This document shows positions 10,492 to 19,678 of a DNA stretch of 64,000 nt, piece after piece. Origin of the DNA: Herbaspirillum sp. DW155 (GTDB lineage Bacteria; Pseudomonadota; Gammaproteobacteria; Burkholderiales; Burkholderiaceae_D); assembly GCF_037076565.1 (NCBI RefSeq), contig NZ_AP029028.1, forward strand, positions 1 through 64,000. Direction: 5' to 3'. The notes beneath the pieces were generated by a model. The model was not told the DNA's origin and made no database searches. It saw nothing but the letters and a program-made list of their open reading frames with translations. The position numbers and the translations under genes are program-made. Position 1 is the stretch's first letter. Each line of letters opens with the position of its first letter.

Positions 10492-12825
10492 ATGATGACG
10501 AAGACCACCAGCCTCGGCCTCTATATCGCCTGTGCCCTGCTGGTGGCCTTGAGCCTGCCGGTGGTGGTGGCGCTGACCGTGCTCAACAGCACGCGCGAAC
10601 AGCAGATCAGTCTGGAGATGACCGCCCTGATCGATGAGAAGAGCCAGACCCTGGCGCACAGCCTGGTGCTGCCGGTATGGAATCTCGATCAATCGGCCAT
10701 GACGTCCCTGCTGCAAGCAAGCCTGCTCGATACCCAGGTAGTCTCGGTCGACATCCGCGATCCCGAAGAGCGCACCCTCGCGCGTCTGGAAGAACCGCTG
10801 CGCCGCAGTGGCAAGCTGCTCACGCGCACCCTGCCCCTGACCATGCCGCAGCAGGACCGTACGGTCACCTTGGGCAGCGTGCAGATGGTGGTGTCGGACA
10901 CCCAGCTCCAGCGCAAGCTGGCCTCCGACAAGCGCCTCCAGACCTGCGTGCTGGTGGCCCAGGGCGTGGTGGCCTTGCTCATCATCGGGGTCCTCGTCTA
11001 CCGCCGCATTCTCGCGCCCATCCGCAAGCTCACCGTGGCCACCGCGCGCATCGAGCGGGGCCATTTCGATACCCGCATCGCACTGCCGCAACGTGATGAG
11101 ATCGGCCTGCTGGCGCACCGCATGGAGGCCATGCAGACCAGCCTGAAAACCCTCTTCGACGAGCAGGCCGCGATCCTGGGCAATATCCCTGCCGGTGTAC
11201 TGTTCGTGCGCAATGGCCGCATCGCCTTCGCCAATGACGCGGCCCAGTCCATGCTGGGCATGAGCGACACCGGGCTCACTGCGCTATCGAGCGCGCAGAT
11301 CTTTGAAGAGCCGGTGCAACAGGCCGCCTACCTGGACAGCAAGCTGGCGCACCATCACGGCAGGGTGGGAGAGATCGTCATGCTCAGGCGCGCCGATGGC
11401 CGGACCTTGCCGGCCGAACTGCGCACTTCGCTCATCGATCCGGCGCGCGAGCAGGATCAGATCTGGGTACTCATCGATGTCTCCGAACGACTGGAGGCCG
11501 AAAGCAGCATCGCCCGCCTGAGCTTCTACGATCCGGTCACTCAGCTGCCCAACCGCCAGCTTTCCCTCGACCGGCTGCGGCGTGCGCTCATACGCCAGCA
11601 GTCGCACGGAATGCCGCTGATCGTGTTCTACATGGAGATCCATCGCGCCGATCTCTCGCATGGTCTGGTCAAGGCCGATGATGCGGATCGCTTCCTGGGG
11701 GAGTGCGCACGTCGTATGGCAGCCAGCGTCGGCAACGATTACATGCTGGCACGCATCGATGGCGAACGGTTTGCCCTGGGCGGCCAGCTCGGCAGCAAGG
11801 AGCTGGCCGAAGGCATCAAGTCATGCGAGGCGCTGGCCAACCGACTGATCGCCGCGCTGGCACCACCGCCGGGTACGCTGGAGACCTTCCCCTGCTCTCT
11901 CAACATCGGCATCAATATCCTGCGCGGCGAAGTGCAATCGGCCGAGGAAGCGTTGATGCAGGCCAAGCTGGCGATGGTGCAGTCGCTCGCAGCAGGCCGC
12001 AATGTGTTCCGCTTTTTCGATCCTGCCATGCAGGCCCTGGCGACCCAGCGCAGCGCCCTGGAAGTGGAGTTGCGTGCCGCCGTGGCGCAACGTCAGTTCG
12101 TGGTGCATTACCAGCCGCAAGTCACCTATGACGGTGATGTCGTGGGGGCCGAGGCCCTGGTGCGCTGGCGGCATCCGGCCAAGGGCATGGTGTCGCCGGC
12201 GCTCTTCATTCCCGTGGCCGAAGACATGGGTTTGATGGAAGAGATCGGCCACCAGGTGCTCGAAGCCATCTGCAGCGATCTGGAAGCCTGGCAGCGCGAA
12301 GGCCTGGCGCAGGATGTGGTGATTGCGGTCAACGTCTCGGCGCAGGAATTCAAGGTTGATCATTTCGTGGCGCGCTTTCACGAGACCATCCGCCAGCACC
12401 GCATCAGTTCCAGGGCGGTCAAGGTGGAACTGACCGAAAGCATGATGATCGACAGCATCGATGAGGTCATCGAAAAAATGAATGACCTCAAATCCCGCGA
12501 CGTGTCGATATCGCTGGACGATTTCGGCACCGGCTATTCCTCCTTGTCTTATCTCGGGCGTTTCCCCATCGACCAGCTCAAGATCGACCAGAGCTTCGTA
12601 CGCCAGATGCCCAAGGATGCCGCCACCGCCAGCATCGTGCGCAGCATCATCATGCTGGGCCAGAGCCTGGGGCTGTCCATCATCGCCGAAGGGGTGGAGA
12701 CGATGGAACAGCGAGACCAGCTGCATGCCCTGGGTTGCACGCTGTACCAGGGTTTCTGGTACGGCCGCCTGATGCCCGGCGAACAGTTCACGGCGCTGCT
12801 GGAAGGACGGCAGCGCGTGGCCTGA
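10492..12825 (+). CDS. Membrane c-di-GMP phosphodiesterase (HAMP-PAS-degenerate GGDEF-EAL)
   Basis: The 777-residue inner-membrane signalling enzyme probably hydrolyses cyclic di-GMP. Transmembrane helices lie at about residues 9-30 and 151-170, around a periplasmic domain. A HAMP domain (RRILAPIRKLTVATARIERG) is at about 171-222, a PAS-like region at 225-335, and a GGDEF-like domain at 340-500. The GGDEF active site is replaced by DGERF (residues 423-427), so cyclase activity is unlikely. The EAL domain from about 515 keeps its key elements: EALVRW, NVSAQEF, ELTES, DDFGTGYSS, KIDQSF, AEGVET and QGFWYG. It lies 48 bases after a periplasmic binding-type protein that may supply its signal. Confidence 0.9.
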   Translation: MMTKTTSLGLYIACALLVALSLPVVVALTVLNSTREQQISLEMTALIDEKSQTLAHSLVLPVWNLDQSAMTSLLQASLLDTQVVSVDIRDPEERTLARLEEPLRRSGKLLTRTLPLTMPQQDRTVTLGSVQMVVSDTQLQRKLASDKRLQTCVLVAQGVVALLIIGVLVYRRILAPIRKLTVATARIERGHFDTRIALPQRDEIGLLAHRMEAMQTSLKTLFDEQAAILGNIPAGVLFVRNGRIAFANDAAQSMLGMSDTGLTALSSAQIFEEPVQQAAYLDSKLAHHHGRVGEIVMLRRADGRTLPAELRTSLIDPAREQDQIWVLIDVSERLEAESSIARLSFYDPVTQLPNRQLSLDRLRRALIRQQSHGMPLIVFYMEIHRADLSHGLVKADDADRFLGECARRMAASVGNDYMLARIDGERFALGGQLGSKELAEGIKSCEALANRLIAALAPPPGTLETFPCSLNIGINILRGEVQSAEEALMQAKLAMVQSLAAGRNVFRFFDPAMQALATQRSALEVELRAAVAQRQFVVHYQPQVTYDGDVVGAEALVRWRHPAKGMVSPALFIPVAEDMGLMEEIGHQVLEAICSDLEAWQREGLAQDVVIAVNVSAQEFKVDHFVARFHETIRQHRISSRAVKVELTESMMIDSIDEVIEKMNDLKSRDVSISLDDFGTGYSSLSYLGRFPIDQLKIDQSFVRQMPKDAATASIVRSIIMLGQSLGLSIIAEGVETMEQRDQLHALGCTLYQGFWYGRLMPGEQFTALLEGRQRVA

Positions 12826-12830
12826 TCGCA

Positions 12831-15800
12831 CTAGGGCCGGTTCACATTCAGGTTGCGGGGACGAGCGGCTGGCACCGCTTCCTCATCGCGCCCGTGCGCC
12901 ATCCGATACAGCAGCGGCAACACCAGCAGCGTCAGTGCCGTGGAAGAGAGAATGCCGCCAATGACCACCGTCGCCAGCGGCCGCTGTACCTCGGCGCCGG
13001 TGCCGGTGGCCAGCGCCATCGGCACGAAGCCCAGCGACGCCACCAGCGCCGTCATCAGCACCGGACGCAGACGGGTCATGGCTCCTTCGCGGATGGCCGC
13101 ATCCAGAGGGCGTCCCTCTTCGCGCAGGCTGCGGATGAAGGAAATCATCACCAGCCCGTTCAACACCGCCACCCCCGAGAGCGCAATGAAACCCACTGCC
13201 GCCGAGATCGACATCGGAATGCCGCGCGCGGCCAGCGCCAGAATCCCGCCGGTCAGCGCAAAGGGAATACCGGTAAACACCAGCAAGCCATCCTTGACGT
13301 TGTTGAACATCGCAAACAGCAGCACGAACACCATCAGCAGCGCCACCGGGATGACGATCTGCAGACGCCGCGTTGCCGATTGCAGGTTCTCGAACTGGCC
13401 GCCCCAGGTGGTCCAGTAGCCCGTGGGTATCCTGACCTGGGCCTGCAGCGCGGCTCCGGCATCGGCCACGAAGGAACCGAGATCACGTCCGCGCACGTTG
13501 GCGCTGACCACGATGCGGCGCTTGCCGTCTTCACGGCTGATCTGGTTGGGACCGGGCGCGATGTTGAGCGCCGCCACTTCGCCCAGCGGCACATAGCTGG
13601 TGCGGGTGGCGCCTTCCTGCGGCGGCAGTGCAATGGGCAGCCGGCGCAGTGCGTCCAGGTCGGCGCGGGCGGCTTCCGGCAGGCGTACCACGATGGCAAA
13701 GCGGCGGTCGCCCTGGAACAGCGTGCCGGCCTGGGTGCCGCCGATGGCGGTGGCCAGCGTGTCCTGGAGGTCGGCCACGTTCAGCCCGTAGCGCGCGATC
13801 TTCTCGCGGTCGATGTCGATGGAGAGCATGGGCAATCCCGTGGTCTGCTCCACCTTCACCTCGGTGGCACCGGGCGTTTTCTGCAGCACGGCGGCGACCT
13901 TGCCGGCCGTGTCGTTGAGCACGGCCATGTCATCGCCGAAGATCTTGACGGCCACGTCGCTGCGCACGCCCGAGATCAGTTCGTTGAAGCGCAGCTGGAT
14001 GGGTTGCGAGAACTCATAGCTGTTGCCCGGGATGCGGGCTACCGCCTGCTGGATCGCGGCCTTGAGTTCATCGTGCGTCTTGCGCGGTTGCGGCCATTGC
14101 GATTCGGGCTTCAACATGATGTAGCCATCGGAGATGTTGGGCGGCATCGGGTCCGAGGCCACTTCGGCCGTGCCGGTGCGGGCGAAGACCCGTTCGATCT
14201 CCGGGAACTGCTGCTTGAGCGTCTTCTCGATCTGCTGCTGCATCTGCACCGACTGCGACAGGCTGGTACCGGGGATGCGCAGCGCCTGGATGGCCATGTC
14301 ACCCTCGTTGAGGCTGGGGACGAATTCCGTGCCCAGGCGCGTGGCCAGCACACCGCAGACCACGATCAGCGCCGCCGCCAAGCTGAGCACCACCGGCTTG
14401 TTGTCCATGATGCGTTCCAGCAGCGGGGCATATAGGCGCTTGGCGGCGGCCATCAGCGGGTTCTCCTTCTCCGCGACCTTCTCCCCGATAAACAGGGCGA
14501 TTGCAGCCGGTATGAAGGTAACCGACAGGATCATCGCGCCCAGCAGCGCAGCCACCACGGTGAAGGCCATGGGGGTGAACATCCTTCCCTCCACGCCGGT
14601 CAGCGCAAACATGGGCAGGTAGACGATCATGATGATGAGCTGTCCGAACAGCAGCGGACGGCGCGCTTCCTTCGCCGCCGCAAAGACTTCATGGAAGCGC
14701 TCGCTGCGGCTGAGCGCGCGGCCGTGATGCTGCTGGGCGTGGGCCAGGCGGCGCACGCAGTTTTCCACGATCACCACGGCGCCATCGATGATGATGCCGA
14801 AATCCAGCGCACCCAGGCTCAGCAGATTGGCGCTGACCTTGTTGGAGACCATGCCGGTGAACGTAAAGAGCATCGCCAGCGGAATCACCATGGCCGTGAT
14901 GATGGCCGCACGGATGTTGCCGAGGAAGACGAACAGCACCGCAATGACCAGGAGCGCCCCTTCGATCAGGTTTTTCTTGACCGTGGCAATCGCCTTGTCC
15001 ACCAGCACGGTGCGGTCATAGACGGTGATGGCCTGCACGCCTTCGGGCAGGCTGCGGTTGATCTCGCGCATCTTCTTGTCCACCGCCTGCGAGACCGTGC
15101 GGCTGTTCTCGCCGATGAGCATGAAGACGGTGCCCAGCACCACTTCGCGGCCATTCTCGGTGGCGGCACCCGTGCGCAGTTCGCGCCCCTGGCCGACTTG
15201 CGCCACATCACGGATATGAATGGGCACGCCGCGCACATTGGCCAGAACAATATTGCCGATGTCCTCTGCCGAGCCGACCTGGCCCGGCACGCGGATCAGG
15301 GTTTGCTCGCCGCGCCGTTCGATGTAACCGGCACCGACATTGCCGTTGTTCTTCTCCAGCGCCCTGAGCAGGTGATCCATGCTCAGGCCGTAGGAGGCCA
15401 GACGCTCCACCGAGGGGGCCACCTGATATTCGCGCGCGTAACCGCCGATGGTATTGATGTCGGTCACGCCCGGTACCAGCCGCAGTTGCGGCTTGATGAT
15501 CCAGTCCTGAATCTCGCGCAGGTCGGCCGCGCTGTAGGGGCTGCCATCGGGTTTGCGGGCATCGTCGCGGGCCTCCACGGTCCACAGGTAGATTTCTCCG
15601 AGGCCGGTGGAGATCGGTCCCATGGCCGGATCGATGCCGGAGGGCAGCTGGCTCCTGGCCTGCTGGATGCGCTCGTTGACCAGCTGGCGCGCGAAGTAGA
15701 GGTCGGTGCCCTCCTTGAAGATCACGGTGACCTGCGACAGGCCGTAGCGCGAGAGCGAGCGCACCTGCTCCAGATGCGGCAGACCCGACATCGCGGTTTC

Positions 15801-16007
15801 CAGCGGATAGCTGATGCGCTGCTCGGTCTCCAGCGGCGAGTAGCCGGGCGCGGCGGTATTGATCTGGACCTGCACGTTGGTAATGTCGGGCACGGCGTCG
15901 ATGGGCAGCTTCTGGTAGTTGTACACCCCATAGGCGGCCATGCCCAGCACCGCCAGCAGGACCAGCCAGCGGTGCTCGATGGCAAAGCGGATGATGCGTT
16001 CGAACAT
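12831..16007 (-). CDS. czcA: Heavy-metal RND efflux pump, inner-membrane subunit CzcA
   Basis: This is the proton-driven inner-membrane pump of a tripartite Co/Zn/Cd efflux system. The 1058 residues match the heavy-metal RND family. The first helix follows MFERIIRFAIEHRWLVLLAV. The diagnostic motif DFGIIIDGAVVIVEN, near residue 400, is the HME1 signature found in CzcA (Co2+, Zn2+, Cd2+) rather than in the Cu/Ag pump CusA. Two large periplasmic loops and a C-terminal helix bundle are evident. It lies 60 bases downstream of czcB; the gap contains a small TGCGTC/GACGCA inverted repeat. czcI upstream supports czc over cus. Specificity is inferred from motif and context. Confidence 0.93.
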   Translation of the reverse strand: MFERIIRFAIEHRWLVLLAVLGMAAYGVYNYQKLPIDAVPDITNVQVQINTAAPGYSPLETEQRISYPLETAMSGLPHLEQVRSLSRYGLSQVTVIFKEGTDLYFARQLVNERIQQARSQLPSGIDPAMGPISTGLGEIYLWTVEARDDARKPDGSPYSAADLREIQDWIIKPQLRLVPGVTDINTIGGYAREYQVAPSVERLASYGLSMDHLLRALEKNNGNVGAGYIERRGEQTLIRVPGQVGSAEDIGNIVLANVRGVPIHIRDVAQVGQGRELRTGAATENGREVVLGTVFMLIGENSRTVSQAVDKKMREINRSLPEGVQAITVYDRTVLVDKAIATVKKNLIEGALLVIAVLFVFLGNIRAAIITAMVIPLAMLFTFTGMVSNKVSANLLSLGALDFGIIIDGAVVIVENCVRRLAHAQQHHGRALSRSERFHEVFAAAKEARRPLLFGQLIIMIVYLPMFALTGVEGRMFTPMAFTVVAALLGAMILSVTFIPAAIALFIGEKVAEKENPLMAAAKRLYAPLLERIMDNKPVVLSLAAALIVVCGVLATRLGTEFVPSLNEGDMAIQALRIPGTSLSQSVQMQQQIEKTLKQQFPEIERVFARTGTAEVASDPMPPNISDGYIMLKPESQWPQPRKTHDELKAAIQQAVARIPGNSYEFSQPIQLRFNELISGVRSDVAVKIFGDDMAVLNDTAGKVAAVLQKTPGATEVKVEQTTGLPMLSIDIDREKIARYGLNVADLQDTLATAIGGTQAGTLFQGDRRFAIVVRLPEAARADLDALRRLPIALPPQEGATRTSYVPLGEVAALNIAPGPNQISREDGKRRIVVSANVRGRDLGSFVADAGAALQAQVRIPTGYWTTWGGQFENLQSATRRLQIVIPVALLMVFVLLFAMFNNVKDGLLVFTGIPFALTGGILALAARGIPMSISAAVGFIALSGVAVLNGLVMISFIRSLREEGRPLDAAIREGAMTRLRPVLMTALVASLGFVPMALATGTGAEVQRPLATVVIGGILSSTALTLLVLPLLYRMAHGRDEEAVPAARPRNLNVNRP

Positions 16008-16067
16008 GATTTTTCTCTCAGTGATTCTTCATGAATGGACAGCAGCGTGCGTCAGCCGACGGACGCA

Positions 16068-17348
16068 TCAGTGGCTGTGCTCGGCCGCACCCTTGCCCAG
16101 CTCGGCCTTGATGGCGAAGCTGCCGGTCGATGCGTATTGCTGGCCCGGCTGCAGGCCGGAGAGGATTTCCACGCTCTTGCCGTCGCTCTGCCCCAGGCGC
16201 ACCGGCTGCGCCCTGAAGCCATCGTCCACGCGCACGAAGACCACCGGCTTGTCCTCCACCGTCTGCACCGCCTCGGCCTGCACGGCCACCGGCACCTCGC
16301 GCGTGTCGTTCATGACATCCACCGAGACGAACAGGCCGGGGCGCCAGCGTTCTTCCGGATTGGGCAGCACCACGTGGGCGCGCGCCGTGCGGGTCTGCTC
16401 GCCGATCAGTGCGCCGATGAAGGACACCTTGCCGGTGGCCGATGCCTCGAAGGCCGTGGCGCGCACCACCGCGCGCCTGCCCACGCGCAGCGTCTGCAAG
16501 TCCTTGGGGGAGACGATGATCTCGGCCCACACGGTGGAGAGATCGGCGATGAGGAAGGCATTGGCATCCTCGCGCACGGCCTCGCCCAGGCTCAGGTGTT
16601 TTTCCACCACGGTGCCGTCGAAGGGCGCGCGGATTTCGTAACGGTTCAGGCTGCCGCTATCGCCGCTACTGTCGACTGTCGCGGTGGCGCCGATGGCGCG
16701 CAGTTTCTGGCGCGCGTTGCGCGCGGCGACTTCGGCTTCCTGCAGGGCGACCTGTGCCTGCTGGTAATCCTGCTCTGCTGAAATCTTCTGTTCCCACAGC
16801 TGCTTCTCGCGCTGCCACGTACTGCGGGCCAGCGCCAGCCGCTGTTCGGCATTGAGCAGTTCGGCCCGTTGTTCCGACACCGCGCTGCTGCTGATGACGG
16901 CCAGCACCTGGCCCTTGCGCACCTTCTGTCCGAGCCTGGCCGAGACCGATTCCACGATGCCGGCCACCTGCGGTACCACGTGCGCGGTGCGGTCTTCGTT
17001 GAAGCGGATTTCACCGGGCAATTGCAGTCCGGTTTCCATGCGGGCCGGGCCGGCCTTCTGCAAGACGATGCCGGCGGCGCTGATCTGCTCCTGGCTCAGG
17101 GCGATGCGGCCTTCTTCATCGCGATGCGTTGATTCGTCTTCGGCGTGTTCTGCTTTTTTCTGGTCGCCGTCGTCATGGTTGCCGTGGTCGTCCCTGGCTT
17201 CCTTGTCGTGGCCGCTCTCTTCCTGATGCGTGGCTGCTGCGGTGGCGCTGCCGTTGCCCTTCATCAGGGTCCATCCGGACAGCAGCGCTGCGATGGCGAT
17301 GATCGCCGCGATGGCGAATGTCTGTTTGCGGGTCATGGGGGTTCTCAT
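16068..17348 (-). CDS. czcB: Heavy-metal efflux membrane fusion protein CzcB
   Basis: CzcB is the periplasmic adaptor linking CzcA to the outer-membrane channel. The 426-residue product has an N-terminal membrane anchor (FAIAAIIAIAALLSGWTLM). A strikingly His/Asp/Glu-rich stretch at about residues 40-78 (HDKEARDDHGNHDD and onward) probably binds metal. Then come the barrel and lipoyl halves around a long coiled-coil hairpin rich in Ala/Gln/Glu (about 150-210), and a C-terminal EHSH. The start overlaps the czcC stop (ATGA, 17345-17348), showing translational coupling. MTRKQ, four codons further in, is an alternative start. Confidence 0.92.
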   Translation of the reverse strand: MRTPMTRKQTFAIAAIIAIAALLSGWTLMKGNGSATAAATHQEESGHDKEARDDHGNHDDGDQKKAEHAEDESTHRDEEGRIALSQEQISAAGIVLQKAGPARMETGLQLPGEIRFNEDRTAHVVPQVAGIVESVSARLGQKVRKGQVLAVISSSAVSEQRAELLNAEQRLALARSTWQREKQLWEQKISAEQDYQQAQVALQEAEVAARNARQKLRAIGATATVDSSGDSGSLNRYEIRAPFDGTVVEKHLSLGEAVREDANAFLIADLSTVWAEIIVSPKDLQTLRVGRRAVVRATAFEASATGKVSFIGALIGEQTRTARAHVVLPNPEERWRPGLFVSVDVMNDTREVPVAVQAEAVQTVEDKPVVFVRVDDGFRAQPVRLGQSDGKSVEILSGLQPGQQYASTGSFAIKAELGKGAAEHSH

Positions 17349-18613
17349 GGTTGTCGGGCAGTGTGGCCAGTCAGGCGGTCCAGTTCGGCGGCGGCCTGCC
17401 AGGCGGTGGAGAGTGCTTTCCAGTACTGCGTGCGCGACTGGAAGTAGGTGCGCTGCGCATCGAGCACGTCGAGAAAGCCGAACTTGCCCAGCGCAAAGCC
17501 GGTGCGCGCGGCGTCATAGGCGCTCTGCGCGCCGGGCAGCAGGTCGCCTTGCAGGGCCTCTGCCTCGGCGCGTGCATTGCGCAGGCGCTCATAGGCTTGT
17601 GCGGCTTCGCCCTGCATCTGCAGTTGCGTCAGCGCCAGTTCATCGCGCGCCTTGTCAGTGCGTTTGATGGCTTCCAGCTCGTTGCCGCGATTGCTGTCGA
17701 ACACCGGGATCGGTATCGACACACCGACCACCCACATGTTGCGCGCCGCCTCTTGGTCACGTTTGTTACCAAATGAGAGCGTGAGGTCCGGCACGCGCTT
17801 GCTGCTCTCGATGCGCGCCAGTGCGCGACGGCGCTCGACTTCCAGCCGGGCCAGTTGCGCCGCCGGTCCTTCGGCCACGCGGGCGGTGAGATCGGCGATG
17901 GCGGGCAGTGGCGGCAGCTTGTCTGCGCCCTCTGCGGCCAGCGTGAAGTCCGACTCCTGACTGCCCCACAGACTGGCGAGATGGCGCCGGGCCAGCAGCG
18001 CTTCGCTGCCGGCCTGCTGGGCATCGAGCCGGGCGCTGGACAAGGCCAGTTGCGCCCGGGTCTGCTCCAACGGCGAGACCTTGCCGGCCTGCACGCGGCG
18101 GGCGCTCATGTCGGCGGCGGTCTGCGCCAGACCGACCAGCTCGGTGGCCAGGTGCTGGCGTTCGCCGGCCAGCAGCGCATCGTGATAGGCCGCCGCGACG
18201 CGCGTGCGCAGGGCATATTGCTGCGTGGCGTAATCCAGCCGGGCCATGTCGAGCTGACGCTGCGCGGCCTGTATGCGCGCGCTGCGCTTGCCGCCCAGTT
18301 CGATGGGCTGGTTGATCTGGTAGGTGGTGGTGCGCGTGGCCTTGCGGGTGTCTTCCATCAATGCGGAAAACTCCGGATTGGGGCGCGCACCGGCCTGCAT
18401 CAGGCTGCCTTCGACCGCTTCGATTTCAAGGCGGGCGGCCGAGAGCGACCTGCTGCGCGTGGCCGCCAGTTCCTGCGCGGCCGACAGGGTGAGGACATCG
18501 CCTTGCGCTGCCGATGAGGCTGGCGTGACGGATGGGATGGGCGCCGTGGCCTGCGCCACGGCGAATGCGGGCGCAAGCAGGACGAGCGCCAGCAAAGAGC
18601 TGTGCCGGTACAT
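17345..18613 (-). CDS. czcC: Heavy-metal efflux outer-membrane channel CzcC
   Basis: This 422-residue TolC-like outer-membrane factor completes the CzcCBA export path. It has a Sec signal (SSLLALVLLAPAFAVAQA) and two long helical repeats. These are marked by QAGARPNPEFSALMEDTRKATRTTTYQINQPIELGGKRSARI in segments near residues 72-115, and by VGVSIPIPVFDSNRGNELEA near 290. It overlaps czcB by 4 bp and follows czcI by 66 bp, so czcICBA appears to be one operon. Confidence 0.92.
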   Translation of the reverse strand: MYRHSSLLALVLLAPAFAVAQATAPIPSVTPASSAAQGDVLTLSAAQELAATRSRSLSAARLEIEAVEGSLMQAGARPNPEFSALMEDTRKATRTTTYQINQPIELGGKRSARIQAAQRQLDMARLDYATQQYALRTRVAAAYHDALLAGERQHLATELVGLAQTAADMSARRVQAGKVSPLEQTRAQLALSSARLDAQQAGSEALLARRHLASLWGSQESDFTLAAEGADKLPPLPAIADLTARVAEGPAAQLARLEVERRRALARIESSKRVPDLTLSFGNKRDQEAARNMWVVGVSIPIPVFDSNRGNELEAIKRTDKARDELALTQLQMQGEAAQAYERLRNARAEAEALQGDLLPGAQSAYDAARTGFALGKFGFLDVLDAQRTYFQSRTQYWKALSTAWQAAAELDRLTGHTARQP

Positions 18614-18679
18614 CGAATTCTCCAGGTTGAATGAGGGGAATCCGGCGAGAGCAGAAAGAGGGGAAGCGTTCTCGCCGAC

Positions 18680-19051
18680 TCAGGCGGCGAGCAGCCAGTT
18701 GGGCTTGTCCGGCCCGTCGGCGATGTGGGAGTCGGGTGCGGGGGCGATGGTGCAGAAAACGTCACGGCATGTGCCGGTTCGTTCAGCCATGTCGGGACGG
18801 TTCCATTGCACGGATTTCAGGCTGGAGAGGTGGCAGAGGCCGCAGGCGAAATCCTTGTCGCCCTTGCTGGTGTCATCGTTGCCGCTGTCGCCGGCATCGA
18901 GCTGTGCGGAGGCTGGCGCGGCGTGCGTATGGTGACCAGGGTGGCCGGGATGGCTGGCGCTTTCCTTTTGCGGCTGGCAATAGCTGGCCACGGCTGCCCA
19001 GGAGAGCTGCAGCGGCAACAACAAGGCCAGGAAAAGAACCAGTACGCGCAT
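18680..19051 (-). CDS. czcI: CzcI-like metal resistance protein
   Basis: This is a small (123-residue) exported protein of the CzcI type found at the head of czc operons in Cupriavidus and relatives. A signal peptide (MRVLVLFLALLLPLQLSWAA) is followed by the conserved start of the mature protein, SYCQPQKE. A His cluster HPGHPGHHTHA follows, then CGLCH near residue 91, both possible metal ligands. The length and signal-plus-YCQ pattern fit the family. Its role is thought to be regulatory or accessory to zinc efflux. It is the promoter-proximal gene of czcICBA here. Confidence 0.75.
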   Translation of the reverse strand: MRVLVLFLALLLPLQLSWAAVASYCQPQKESASHPGHPGHHTHAAPASAQLDAGDSGNDDTSKGDKDFACGLCHLSSLKSVQWNRPDMAERTGTCRDVFCTIAPAPDSHIADGPDKPNWLLAA

Positions 19052-19166
19052 GGAGTAAAAAGGGGGGGGAGCGAAATGTTAGATGTTCATGACAACGGCT
19101 ACCGGCACAAGGCGGGTAGCCGTGGCGTATCGCTGCCGCCCGCGTGGCGGCAGCCGAACGCGGCGA

Positions 19167-19457
19167 TCATGCGCCGTTGTAGAGCGACGAATCCAAGGCC
19201 TGACCCTGGGTGTTGCTGTCGGCGACCGAAGGCTTGGCGCCGGTATTTTGCATCGGCTCACCCAGGCGCGCGGCTTGCAGTTCGGCGAGCACGTCGGCGC
19301 GGGTCTTGCTGCCCTGGTACTGCACCACCGGATAGTTTTCACCGATGTTCAGGTTGGCCTGGTCGCGTGCGGCCTCGGTGGTCACGGTGGACTGGGCGAA
19401 GGCGGACAGGGAAAAAACGGTGGCCAGGGTGCCGAGGATGAGGTGCGAGGTTTTCAT
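19167..19457 (-). CDS. DUF4148-type exported small protein
   Basis: This 96-residue protein has a clean Sec signal (MKTSHLILGTLATVFSLSAFA) and one copy of the DUF4148 repeat (GSKTRADVLAELQAARLGEP). The ATG at 19457 was chosen because AGGAG precedes it; an upstream Met at 19487 has no such site. It sits between czcI and the divergent czcR. Its transcription start must lie close to the CzcR-type operator at 19607-19624, so metal control is plausible. The function of DUF4148 proteins is not established. Three related genes form a cluster at 52.9-54.9 kb. Confidence 0.85.
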   Translation of the reverse strand: MKTSHLILGTLATVFSLSAFAQSTVTTEAARDQANLNIGENYPVVQYQGSKTRADVLAELQAARLGEPMQNTGAKPSVADSNTQGQALDSSLYNGA

Positions 19458-19606
19458 GATGAGACTCCTTTGAAATGGCTGTTTCACAAGACCGCTGGTT
19501 CTGCACGCAAGGTGCGAGGCCAGGCGGTGGCGCGGTCGCCGTGCGGTGTTGGCGACTCGTTGGACTGGATTCTAGGGAGCCGGTCCGCACAGAAAGATTG
19601 CCCAGT

Positions 19607-19624
19607 CATTACAGATTTGTAATG
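19607..19624. promoter_or_regulatory. CopR/CzcR-type operator inverted repeat
   Basis: CATTACA (19607-19613) and TGTAATG (19618-19624) form a perfect inverted repeat with a 4-base spacer. The shape and sequence match the boxes bound by CopR/CusR/CzcR response regulators. It lies 54 bases upstream of czcR and 150 bases upstream of the divergent DUF4148 gene. I infer autoregulation of czcRS and possibly control of the minus-strand genes. Confidence 0.7.
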
Positions 19625-19678
19625 AATGCCGCATCCGGCTCGTTCACAATATCGGCTTATCCGTCAGGAATTCCGATC

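Noticed and set aside
12735-14435. 566-codon frame opposite czcA, and a similar 447-codon frame at 14691-16034
   Set aside because: Antisense shadows of czcA with low-complexity His/Gln/Arg composition and no domain.
12831-16007. Cu/Ag pump CusA instead of CzcA
   Set aside because: The motif DFGIIIDGAVVIVEN and the neighbouring czcI fit the Co/Zn/Cd class.
19622-19678. Earlier ATG start for czcR at 19622
   Set aside because: It falls inside the operator palindrome, adds residues without similarity, and lacks a ribosome binding site, whereas 19679 has one.
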